NCBI GenBank assembly: GCA_000435975.1
Contig: FR884098.1
Span: 7,115 to 30,667 of the forward strand
Length of the DNA stretch: 23,553 nucleotides
Direction of reading: 5' to 3'
Source of the DNA: Oscillibacter sp. CAG:241
Lineage (GTDB): Bacteria; Bacillota; Clostridia; Oscillospirales; Oscillospiraceae
Shown: positions 7,857 to 12,952 of the stretch, one piece after another
Numbering within the stretch: the first letter of the stretch is position 1
Layout: each line of letters opens with the position of its first letter
Notes under the pieces: generated by a model
Database searches by the model: none
Told to the model about the DNA's origin: nothing
The model's input: only the letters and a program-made list of their open reading frames with translations
Program-made: the position numbers and the translations under genes

Positions 7857-8693
7857 TCAGTTCCGGCGCAGGATCACCACCGCCACCTCCGGGCGGTTCA
7901 GGATCCGCACCATGCCGCCCAGGCCCCGGGTGACAAACACATCCGCGCCCCGGCAGGTGTAAAATCCGTTGGTATAGGAGGGCAGCAGCGCGCCGCCGTT
8001 GCCCAGCAGCCCGTCGGTAAAGGGCAGCCGCCACAGGCCGCCGTGGCCATGGCCCGACAGGGTCAGATCCGCCCCAAGGGCGGCGTAATCCGTTTCAAAA
8101 TGGGTATTCCGGTGGGCCAGCAGCAGCCAGAACCCGTCGCCGATGGCGTCCCGGACATCCCGGGCCACCTCCTGGGGCGTTTTCTGGTCGGCGAAGCCGT
8201 TGGGGTCGTCGATGCCCGCCACGGCGATGGCGCCGCCGTTCCGCTCCTGCGTTACAAAGGTGTTGCTCAGATAGGTGACGCCGCATTCCTTCAGCAGCGG
8301 CGTCAGCTCCGACATGGCCCCGGCAGCCCACTCATGATTGCCGGAGACGAAATACGTAGGCGCCATAGCCGTCAGCCCGCGCAGCAGAGGCCGCAGATAT
8401 TCCGTGCCGCTCCACTCGTCCACCAGGTCGCCCACCAGCGCAATGATAACGGGCCGGGCCTTCCGCACCGCCTCCAGGAGGCGGCTGTTGTCCCGGCCGA
8501 ACCGGCGGCCATGGAGATCCGACAGCACCACGATCCGGGCCCCGTCCCACCCCTCCGGCAGCCGCCGGGAGGTGAAGGTGTATTCCTCGGTGGAGATGGT
8601 GTAGTTCCCCCACCACAGGCCCGCCCCGGCCAGGGTCAGCGCTGCCAGCAGCAGCGGCAGGGCCGTGTTTTTCCTTTTGCGTTTCTTGTCCAA
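7857..8693 (-). CDS. membrane-anchored metallophosphoesterase (YkuE/YaeI-like)
   Basis: The protein belongs to the calcineurin-like metallophosphoesterases. I chose a TTG start at 8693 (278 aa) because AAGGAGG precedes it by 8 nt; codons upstream to 8774 run through the promoter and lack an SD. The N-terminus MDKKRKRKNT is basic and is followed by one hydrophobic segment (about 10-29), so the catalytic domain is likely anchored on the outer face of the membrane. Metal-site motifs are in order: DLHGRRFG (Asp59, His61), GDLVDE (Asp89), GNHEW (Asn119, His120), LLAHRN (His194) and GHGHGG (His215, His217). All are intact. Relatives act on UDP-sugar lipids or other phosphoesters; the substrate here is unknown. 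It is the first gene of the long minus-strand operon. Confidence 0.9.
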   Translation of the reverse strand: MDKKRKRKNTALPLLLAALTLAGAGLWWGNYTISTEEYTFTSRRLPEGWDGARIVVLSDLHGRRFGRDNSRLLEAVRKARPVIIALVGDLVDEWSGTEYLRPLLRGLTAMAPTYFVSGNHEWAAGAMSELTPLLKECGVTYLSNTFVTQERNGGAIAVAGIDDPNGFADQKTPQEVARDVRDAIGDGFWLLLAHRNTHFETDYAALGADLTLSGHGHGGLWRLPFTDGLLGNGGALLPSYTNGFYTCRGADVFVTRGLGGMVRILNRPEVAVVILRRN

Positions 8694-8720
8694 CCGCGCC
8701 GCCTCCTTACAGGATACCCT

Positions 8721-8750
8721 ATTATATAATAGGTTCCCCGGGGTTTGCAA
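8721..8750 (-). promoter_or_regulatory. predicted promoter of the metallophosphoesterase-mnmG-...-comF operon
   Basis: On the minus strand TTGCAA (8750-8745) is followed after 18 bp by TATAAT (8726-8721), 27 bp before the chosen TTG start. The -10 lies inside a 10-bp AT palindrome. No other good promoter is visible further down the operon, so this may drive all eight genes. Confidence 0.6.
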
Positions 8751-8816
8751 GTCTTTTGTTGTGCAGAATAGCAAAAAATGATCGTGCGTTTTTATGAAAA
8801 ATGTACATTTGCGCCC

Positions 8817-8845
8817 TTGTGAAAATGCTCCCGCCAGCGTATACT
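8817..8845 (+). promoter_or_regulatory. predicted promoter of the 25-codon gene
   Basis: TTGTGA (8817-8822), a 17-bp spacer and TATACT (8840-8845) make a good sigma-A promoter. It is divergent from the minus-strand operon promoter about 70 bp away, and transcription would begin near 8852. Confidence 0.7.
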
Positions 8846-8880
8846 ATAGATGTGAAAAGAGAAGAAAGGAGCGTGATACC

Positions 8881-8958
8881 ATGACCAACATCTTCATGAA
8901 GGGCGATCTGGATGACATGATCTTCGAGGGTTCCGACTGGCAGCCCAGCGAGCGGTAA
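8881..8958 (+). CDS. 25-amino-acid acidic peptide, unknown function
   Basis: I do not recognise this peptide. The ORF runs ATG at 8881 to TAA at 8956-8958 and is too short for ordinary gene callers. It has a complete expression unit: a consensus-like promoter (8817-8845), the SD AAAGGAG 9 nt before the ATG, and an intrinsic terminator starting 24 bp after the stop. The peptide begins MTNIFMKGDL and ends GSDWQPSER. It contains DLDD and a lone Trp, has no cysteine, no signal peptide and no transmembrane stretch, and looks soluble and acidic. It could be a regulatory or signalling micropeptide, a ribosomally made precursor without neighbouring modification enzymes, or a leader that controls its own short RNA. 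The expression unit is seen; any function is speculation. Confidence 0.6.
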   Translation: MTNIFMKGDLDDMIFEGSDWQPSER

Positions 8959-8981
8959 ATCCGGTGCTTACCAAGGAGAAG

Positions 8982-9009
8982 ACCACGCCAAGGCGTGGTG
9001 ATTTTTTTT
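8982..9009 (+). terminator. intrinsic terminator after the 25-codon gene
   Basis: ACCACGC (8982-8988) pairs with GCGTGGT (8993-8999) around a CAAG loop, followed by eight T residues at 9002-9009. Together with the promoter at 8817 it bounds a transcript of about 155 nt. Confidence 0.85.
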
Positions 9010-9037
9010 AACAGAAAAAGCGTTTTTACGAGTTGAT

Positions 9038-9058
9038 GCGCCGCAGGGCGCTTTTTTT
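9038..9058 (+). terminator. second, weaker intrinsic terminator
   Basis: GCGCC (9038-9042) and GGCGC (9047-9051) form a 5-bp stem around a GCAG loop, followed by seven T residues. It backs up the terminator at 8982 and lies just before the convergent TIGR01906-type gene. Confidence 0.55.
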
Positions 9059-9078
9059 GTGCCCATTTTTACGCCCAT

Positions 9079-9726
9079 TTATCGTCTGCGGCGCCGCAGG
9101 TCGGCCGCGATCAAGACCCCGCAGGCCAGCAGCAGGCCCGCCAGAATGAGGAGGGCGCAGCTGCGGAAAAATTCCTCCGGCAGAATCAGGATCACCGGGT
9201 CCGTGGCTGGGTCAAAGAGCCAGTTGTCCTTTCCCGGAAAAAAGATGGTGTGGAACACCGTAAATGCCCGGTCGAAGTCCAGAGCCGCCAAACCCCCGAC
9301 GATCACGAACAGTCCGCCCAGGCCACAGGCGGCCCAGAACCCCGGCCCGCGGCCTCCAAAGCGGCACAGGGCCATCCCCTTTCGCCGCCGCAGCAGGTAC
9401 AGGGCCAGCAGTGCCGCCAGGGATACCGCCAGCAGCCGGATATCCAGCAGAAACAGCACCCGCACGTCGGCAAAGTGGCTGGCTCCCTCCTGGGAAAAGG
9501 GCAGCACCCCGGCGGCAAAATCCGGCCGCAGGCCCAGGCAGTAGTCCATCACGTCGCCGAAGGCATCCCTCAGCTGTTCCACCGTCAGGCCGCTGCGGGC
9601 GGGGATATCCAGGGCCTGAATCTGCGCCCAGTAGAAGGGCCGCACCAGCAGCGGCAGGGCAATGGCCCCCGTCAGCACCGCCAGAGCCGTCAGGGGAATG
9701 GTGAGAACGGACAGAAATTTCTTCAT
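9079..9726 (-). CDS. TIGR01906 family integral membrane protein
   Basis: This 215-aa protein matches the TIGR01906 membrane family of Firmicutes, whose function is not known. It starts at ATG 9726 with GGAG 8 nt upstream; the longer open frame upstream is only a shadow of the neighbouring gene. Hydrophobic segments lie at about 5-28, 95-115, 130-150 and 185-208. Between the third and fourth is the family-typical loop with FPGKDNWLFDPATDP and ILPEEFF. The C-terminus is arginine-rich (DLRRRRR), suggesting a cytoplasmic tail. The start overlaps the stop of the upstream membrane-protein gene by 4 bp (ATGA), so both are in one operon with the glpP-type gene. I cannot assign a role. Confidence 0.88.
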   Translation of the reverse strand: MKKFLSVLTIPLTALAVLTGAIALPLLVRPFYWAQIQALDIPARSGLTVEQLRDAFGDVMDYCLGLRPDFAAGVLPFSQEGASHFADVRVLFLLDIRLLAVSLAALLALYLLRRRKGMALCRFGGRGPGFWAACGLGGLFVIVGGLAALDFDRAFTVFHTIFFPGKDNWLFDPATDPVILILPEEFFRSCALLILAGLLLACGVLIAADLRRRRR

Positions 9727-10346
9727 TTCGTTGGCTCCTTTCGGCCGGACAGCACCAGAAGCACCTGACCCGGCAGGTAAAACAGCCACATGCCCACCTG
9801 GGCAAAGGCGGCAAGCCACCCGGGAAACAGCTCCGGCTGATTGCGGATCCCCACGCACACGTCGCACAGCAGAAACAGCCACAGTCCCACGGAAAACAAC
9901 GGCCTGTGAAGGGGCACCGCCTGACAGGCGTTCAGCAGCAAATTCGTAAAGTACACCGCCGCCAGCAGATTCAGCGGCGACAGAAGCCCCAGGGCCCACA
10001 GGCCCGCCCAGGCTCCCAGCACCAGCACCAGCCGCAGAGGCCACAGGGTCCGTCCGCCGTTCCGCCGGCAGATCCGGACCAGATACAGGGCCTGGACCCC
10101 GCAGAACAGGGCCACTCCCGCGCCGTAATGGTCGTTCAGCAGCAGCAAAAACGTGTCTGCTCCCAGGGTCAGAGCCATGGCAGCGGGCATCAGGCGGCTG
10201 CCGCCCCGGCAGGCAAACAGCACGGAAAACACCAGACACACGGCGATGGAGGCGTATTTCACCGGGTCGCCGCTGCCCCCGGTCAGATCCATGGTCAGAA
10301 ACACCGCATACAGGGCCGCCTCCAGCCCCAGAAATGCCGCCGTCAC
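9723..10346 (-). CDS. polytopic membrane protein, possibly YhhN/TMEM86 (lysoplasmalogenase)-like
   Basis: This 207-aa hydrophobic protein has seven or eight predicted membrane segments. I chose GTG at 10346, which overlaps the glpP-type stop by 4 bp (GTGA) and fits translational coupling; GTG codons at 10352 and 10382 are also in frame. The pattern ADTFLLLLNDHYGAGVALF followed by ALYLVRI, and a later LFLLCDVCVGI, recalls the two Asp-containing helices of YhhN/TMEM86 proteins, which cleave lysoplasmalogen ether lipids. The resemblance is weak and made by eye. A link with the glycerol-phosphate-sensing upstream gene would suit a lipid-related role, but that is inference. Confidence 0.7.
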   Translation of the reverse strand: MTAAFLGLEAALYAVFLTMDLTGGSGDPVKYASIAVCLVFSVLFACRGGSRLMPAAMALTLGADTFLLLLNDHYGAGVALFCGVQALYLVRICRRNGGRTLWPLRLVLVLGAWAGLWALGLLSPLNLLAAVYFTNLLLNACQAVPLHRPLFSVGLWLFLLCDVCVGIRNQPELFPGWLAAFAQVGMWLFYLPGQVLLVLSGRKEPTK

Positions 10347-10906
10347 AGGTCCCACAGCTCCGGGTCGCTGGCGGAAACACACAGGGCGCCGGCAGACAGC
10401 GCCGCCGTCACGTCGGCCTTGTCTGCCAGCAGGCCCCCGGCGATGAGGGGCACCGGCAGCTCCCGGGACAGCCGGGCGATGACCTTATAGATGGTGCCCG
10501 GCAGCACCTCAATCAGGTCCGGCATGCCTATGCCCGTCTCCTTCCCCAGGTTGCTGACAGCCTTGGAGTCGATGGCAAACACCCGCAGCACCGTCAGCAT
10601 TCCCAGCTCCCGGCCCCGGCGGATCAGGTGAGGCCGGGTGGAGATGATGCCGTCGGCCCCGCAGCGGCGCAGGTAGTCCACGGCGATCTCCTTGGGGGCC
10701 AGTCCTGCGATCAGGTCTGCGTGGATCACCGCCTGCTTCCCGGCCCGGTGGACCCGATCCACCAGCTCCCCGATGTTCAGAATATCGCCGCACAGCAGGA
10801 ACACCGCCGCCCCGTCATGGCACAAGGCACGATCCAGGGTCTCCGGCTCCTTCACCGCCGGGATCACCGGCGTCCGCTCCAAAAACGGCAGCATGGCATG
10901 GGCCAT
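10343..10906 (-). CDS. glpP: glycerol-3-phosphate-responsive antiterminator, GlpP family
   Basis: GlpP binds glycerol-3-phosphate and the leader mRNA of glp genes and prevents early termination. The 187-aa length is normal. The TIM-barrel-like sequence shows PVIPAVK at 13-19, VFLLCGDI at 35-42, AVIHADLIAGL at 59-69, DGIISTRPHLI at 85-95, RVFAIDSKAV at 108-117, PDLIEVLPG at 129-137, and PLIAGGLLADKADV at 153-166. ATG 10906 has AAGGGGG 8 nt upstream. No glpF, glpK or glpD lies nearby; instead two membrane-protein genes follow with 4-bp overlaps. The family call is firm. The real RNA target is not visible here. Confidence 0.93.
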   Translation of the reverse strand: MAHAMLPFLERTPVIPAVKEPETLDRALCHDGAAVFLLCGDILNIGELVDRVHRAGKQAVIHADLIAGLAPKEIAVDYLRRCGADGIISTRPHLIRRGRELGMLTVLRVFAIDSKAVSNLGKETGIGMPDLIEVLPGTIYKVIARLSRELPVPLIAGGLLADKADVTAALSAGALCVSASDPELWDL

Positions 10907-10940
10907 ATTGCGCGCCCCCTTTCCGCAATCTTCTCTCCCT

Positions 10941-10970
10941 ATGTTACCACGGCAGGGGGGCAGATTTCAA
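10941..10970 (-). promoter_or_regulatory. predicted promoter of the glpP-type operon
   Basis: Minus strand: TTGAAA (10970-10965), 18-bp spacer, TAACAT (10946-10941). It lies back to back with the strong plus-strand promoter at 10993. Confidence 0.45.
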
Positions 10971-10992
10971 CGATATTTTCATGAAAAAGTCC

Positions 10993-11021
10993 TTGACAGC
11001 CGCCGGTGTCTCTGGTATACT
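10993..11021 (+). promoter_or_regulatory. strong promoter of infC-rpmI-rplT
   Basis: TTGACA (10993-10998), a 17-bp spacer and TATACT (11016-11021) give a nearly perfect sigma-A promoter, as expected for ribosomal-protein genes. Confidence 0.88.
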
Positions 11022-11027
11022 GTCTGA

Positions 11028-11161
11028 GAAAACAAAGAAGGCTGGGTGCATCCGCCTCACCTCCCGCCCGTGGCAAAGAGGTCAACAGCAATCGTTTCCA
11101 TGGTTTCCGCATGCCGGGGGCCGTGTTGTTGCGCGGATGCATGGTGCATTCGCGTTTTTTT
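11028..11161 (+). promoter_or_regulatory. infC-rpmI-rplT leader, L20-leader-type attenuator
   Basis: The untranslated leader ends in an intrinsic terminator just before infC and contains a competing structure. TGCATCCGC (11047-11055) is a perfect 9-bp complement of GCGGATGCA (11133-11141), which is the 5' arm of the terminator. Pairing of the two would act as an antiterminator. In Bacillus this operon is controlled by L20 binding its own leader and causing early termination; gene order, position and the two exclusive folds fit that scheme. The region between the arms (about 11056-11130) would hold the L20-binding fold, which I cannot verify by eye. Confidence 0.82.
11132..11161 (+). terminator. 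attenuator terminator before infC
   Basis: CGCGGATGCA (11132-11141) pairs over 10 bp, with one G-U, with TGCATTCGCG (11145-11154) around a 3-nt TGG loop. Seven T residues follow. It ends 26 bp before the infC start codon, so it must be conditional. Confidence 0.88.
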
Positions 11162-11187
11162 ATTGATCGAATGGAGGTGCGACGGTT

Positions 11188-11715
11188 ATTAGCAAGGTAG
11201 AGCATGAACTCAATGAAGAGATCCGGGATAAGGAGATCCGCCTCATCGGCGAAAACGGCGAACAGCTGGGCATTGTGTCCTCTGCGGAGGGCCTGCACAT
11301 CGCCGAGGAAAAGGGACTGGACCTGGTGAAGATTTCCCCCCAGGCCACGCCGCCTGTGTGCAAGCTCATGAACTATGGCAAGTACAGGTTCGAGCGCAGC
11401 AAGAAGGAAAAGGAAGCCAGAAAGAACCAGCATGTGGTGGAGATCAAGGAAATTCGCATGTCTCCGGGCATCGATGTCGGCGACTTCAACACGAAGCTGA
11501 AAAACGCGCAGAAGTTCCTGGCTGACGGCAACCGGGTGAAGGTCTCCGTCCGCTTCCGCGGCCGCGAGATGGCGCATACGGATATCGGCCGGGATCTGCT
11601 GAAGAAGTTCGCGGAGCTTTGCGCCGACGTGGCCACGATGGATAAATCCGCCAAAATGGAGGGCCGGCTCATGTCCATGTTCCTGTCCCCCAAGGCCCAA
11701 AAGGCCGGAAAATAA
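11188..11715 (+). CDS. infC: translation initiation factor IF-3
   Basis: IF-3 binds the 30S subunit, keeps it apart from 50S and checks start-codon and initiator-tRNA pairing. The 175-aa protein begins ISKVEHELNEEIRDKEIRLIG, the usual IF-3 N-terminal domain. It continues with PPVCKLMNYGKYRFE before the lysine-rich linker, and the C-terminal domain follows with VRFRGREMAH. The start is the unusual codon ATT at 11188: an in-frame TGA lies 8 codons upstream and no ATG, GTG or TTG falls between it and the conserved N-terminus. GGAGG sits 10 nt upstream. ATT starts are a known infC trait and allow IF-3 to limit its own translation. It is the first gene of the infC-rpmI-rplT operon. Confidence 0.97.
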   Translation: MSKVEHELNEEIRDKEIRLIGENGEQLGIVSSAEGLHIAEEKGLDLVKISPQATPPVCKLMNYGKYRFERSKKEKEARKNQHVVEIKEIRMSPGIDVGDFNTKLKNAQKFLADGNRVKVSVRFRGREMAHTDIGRDLLKKFAELCADVATMDKSAKMEGRLMSMFLSPKAQKAGK

Positions 11716-11772
11716 CACACGAGTTCTTCCCGTCCCCCTGGGAACGGGAGAATAGATGGAAGGAGTACTATT

Positions 11773-11970
11773 ATGCCTAAACTGAAGACCCACAGCGGCG
11801 CCAAGAAGCGCTTCAATCTGACGAAGTCCGGCAAGGTCAAGAGAGCGCACGCTTTCAAGAGCCACATCCTCACCAAGAAGGACACCAAGCGCGGCCGTCG
11901 CCTGCGCAGCGGCACCTACGCCGACTGCACCAATGAGGCCACCATCCGCAAGATGATCCCCTACAAATAA
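11773..11970 (+). CDS. rpmI: 50S ribosomal protein L35
   Basis: The 65-aa, very basic protein begins MPKLKTHSGAKKRF, the standard L35 N-terminus, and length is exactly typical. AAGGAG lies upstream of ATG 11773. The 57-bp gap after infC contains an imperfect hairpin (about 11723-11753) that could adjust the infC to rpmI ratio. L35 is part of the large subunit and is cotranscribed with infC and rplT. Confidence 0.98.
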   Translation: MPKLKTHSGAKKRFNLTKSGKVKRAHAFKSHILTKKDTKRGRRLRSGTYADCTNEATIRKMIPYK

Positions 11971-12007
11971 GAGACGGATATCGTTAGAAATAGGAGGCAA
12001 TTAAGAA

Positions 12008-12358
12008 ATGGCACGTGTTAAAGGCGCTATGATGGCGCGTAAAAGAAGAAATAAGACGCTGAAGCTGGCCAAGGGCTACTGGGGCGCCAAGTCCAAGCAC
12101 TTCAAGATGGCCAACGAGCAGGTCATGAAGTCCCTGACCTACGCCTATGTGGGCCGCCGCCTGAAGAAGCGGGACTTCCGCCAGCTGTGGATCACCCGCA
12201 TCTCCGCCGCCTGCAAGCTCAATGGCATGAACTATTCCACCTTCATGCACGGTCTGAAGGTGGCCGGCATCCAGATCAACCGCAAGATGCTCTCTGAGAT
12301 GGCCATCAACGACGCCGTGGCCTTCACCGCCCTGTGCGACATCGCCAAGAAGGCGTAA
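12008..12358 (+). CDS. rplT: 50S ribosomal protein L20
   Basis: The 116-aa protein starts MARVKGAMMARKRRNKTLKLAKGYWGAKS-like and ends with the globular RNA-binding part, as in all bacterial L20. It binds 23S rRNA early in assembly and, in Firmicutes, represses this operon through the leader mRNA. AGGAGG precedes ATG 12008. It is the last gene of the operon, with an intrinsic terminator 15 bp after the stop. Confidence 0.97.
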   Translation: MARVKGAMMARKRRNKTLKLAKGYWGAKSKHFKMANEQVMKSLTYAYVGRRLKKRDFRQLWITRISAACKLNGMNYSTFMHGLKVAGIQINRKMLSEMAINDAVAFTALCDIAKKA

Positions 12359-12370
12359 CATATTGTATAT

Positions 12371-12403
12371 AGAAATCAGGTCCGGAAACGGGCCTGATTT
12401 TTT
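12371..12403 (+). repeat. 33-bp direct repeat, copy 1 (contains terminator)
   Basis: These 33 bases recur without mismatch at 12606-12638, 235 bp downstream and in the same orientation. The repeat covers the whole rplT terminator. Confidence 0.93.
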
Positions 12404-12404
12404 T
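12373..12404 (+). terminator. intrinsic terminator of infC-rpmI-rplT (copy 1)
   Basis: AAATCAGGTCC (12373-12383) pairs with GGGCCTGATTT (12390-12400), with one G-U, around a GGAAAC loop. A run of seven T follows. An almost identical terminator is repeated at 12608. Confidence 0.92.
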
Positions 12405-12605
12405 AGCTTGTCAAAAAGGGCGTTGCCCTTTTTGACAAAAGAAATCCCGCTCCGACCCGCGCGTCCAAATGGGCTTTTCGCCCATTTGGACACACTCTCT
12501 CCGCGCAAAGTATTTTTCGCGACGTACATGCCGCCGCGAAAAATGAATTGAACTCGATTCGCGGCCTGCGGGCCGCGAACTCTGCGAGGCTCTTTTGACG
12601 AGCTG
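12405..12605. other. hairpin-rich segment between duplicated terminators
   Basis: No gene is visible in these 200 bp. They hold four strong inverted repeats: 12408-12421 with 12425-12438 (14 bp perfect, 3-nt loop), 12463-12474 with 12480-12491 (12 bp perfect, 5-nt loop), 12512-12521 with 12535-12544 (10 bp perfect, 13-nt loop) and 12558-12566 with 12571-12579 (9 bp perfect, TGCG loop). The first two share GGGC/GCCC next to the loop. It may be a REP- or MITE-like insertion that duplicated the terminator, or a structured 3' RNA made by readthrough of copy 1. Terminal inverted repeats and a transposase are not visible. Confidence 0.6.
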
Positions 12606-12638
12606 AGAAATCAGGTCCGGAAACGGGCCTGATTTTTT
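12606..12638 (+). repeat. 33-bp direct repeat, copy 2
   Basis: Exact copy of 12371-12403. The sequence diverges on both sides, apart from one extra T in copy 1. Confidence 0.93.
12608..12638 (+). terminator. intrinsic terminator, copy 2
   Basis: Same 11-bp stem and loop as copy 1 with six T residues. It lies 20 bp upstream of the mgtE promoter and would shield it from rplT readthrough. Confidence 0.85.
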
Positions 12639-12658
12639 CCATTTTCCGGCAAAAAGGG

Positions 12659-12687
12659 TTGACAGGCAGAGAAAAATGTTTTAATCT
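12659..12687 (+). promoter_or_regulatory. predicted promoter of the M-box/mgtE transcript
   Basis: TTGACA (12659-12664) is followed after 17 bp by TAATCT (12682-12687). The -35 is perfect and the -10 is weak. It precedes the riboswitch by about 20 bp. Confidence 0.6.
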
Positions 12688-12704
12688 AAGGGGGAATAAA
12701 ATAT

Positions 12705-12855
12705 GCTCCGGTAGGTAAGGCTACCGCGAGGGATACGGACTGCTGCCGCAGAGTGGTGGAGACACCATGAGAGGGTTTGAACAGGCGATATCGAAACCAA
12801 GGTATCATCTAACGCAGTTTCACCGCCCCGCGATGCTAAAGCTTGTTACGGTGGC
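12705..12855 (+). promoter_or_regulatory. M-box (ykoK) magnesium riboswitch
   Basis: The M-box binds several Mg2+ ions and shuts off Mg2+ transporters when magnesium is plentiful. The 5' part GGTAGGTAAGGCTACC (12710-12725), then GGATACGG and ACTGCTGCCGC, the CCATGAGAGGG and GAACAGG region and the 3' signature GATGCTAAAGCTTG (12832-12845) follow the M-box order and spacing as I recall it from the Bacillus mgtE leader. A terminator at 12888-12924 lies between aptamer and gene, so control is by transcription termination when Mg2+ is bound. The exact aptamer ends are approximate. Confidence 0.88.
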
Positions 12856-12887
12856 CAGGTCACGCGGCGTGCGTGGCCCCTCTGCAC

Positions 12888-12924
12888 ATCCACAATGGGC
12901 TTTTCTGCCGTTGTGGATTTTTTT
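12888..12924 (+). terminator. riboswitch-controlled terminator before mgtE
   Basis: ATCCACAATGG (12888-12898) pairs with CCGTTGTGGAT (12908-12918), with one G-T, around a 9-nt loop. The T-run covers 12918-12924. It ends 29 bp before mgtE and is the expression platform of the M-box. Confidence 0.9.
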
Positions 12925-12952
12925 CATTCATTCAGGGAAGGAGGAACCGGTC

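Noticed and set aside
9079..10380. Long 433-aa minus-strand frame covering two gene positions
   Set aside because: Its first half is Gly/Arg/Pro-rich shadow translation of the YhhN-like gene. Only the part from ATG 9726 reads as a protein (TIGR01906), with its own SD.
10939..12000. 353-aa minus-strand frame across infC and rpmI
   Set aside because: It is antisense to certain infC/rpmI genes and crosses their promoter and attenuator.
12408..12579. Series of hairpins considered as a CRISPR-like or integron-like array
   Set aside because: The stems differ in sequence and spacing, there are no regular direct repeats with spacers, and no cas or integrase gene is present.
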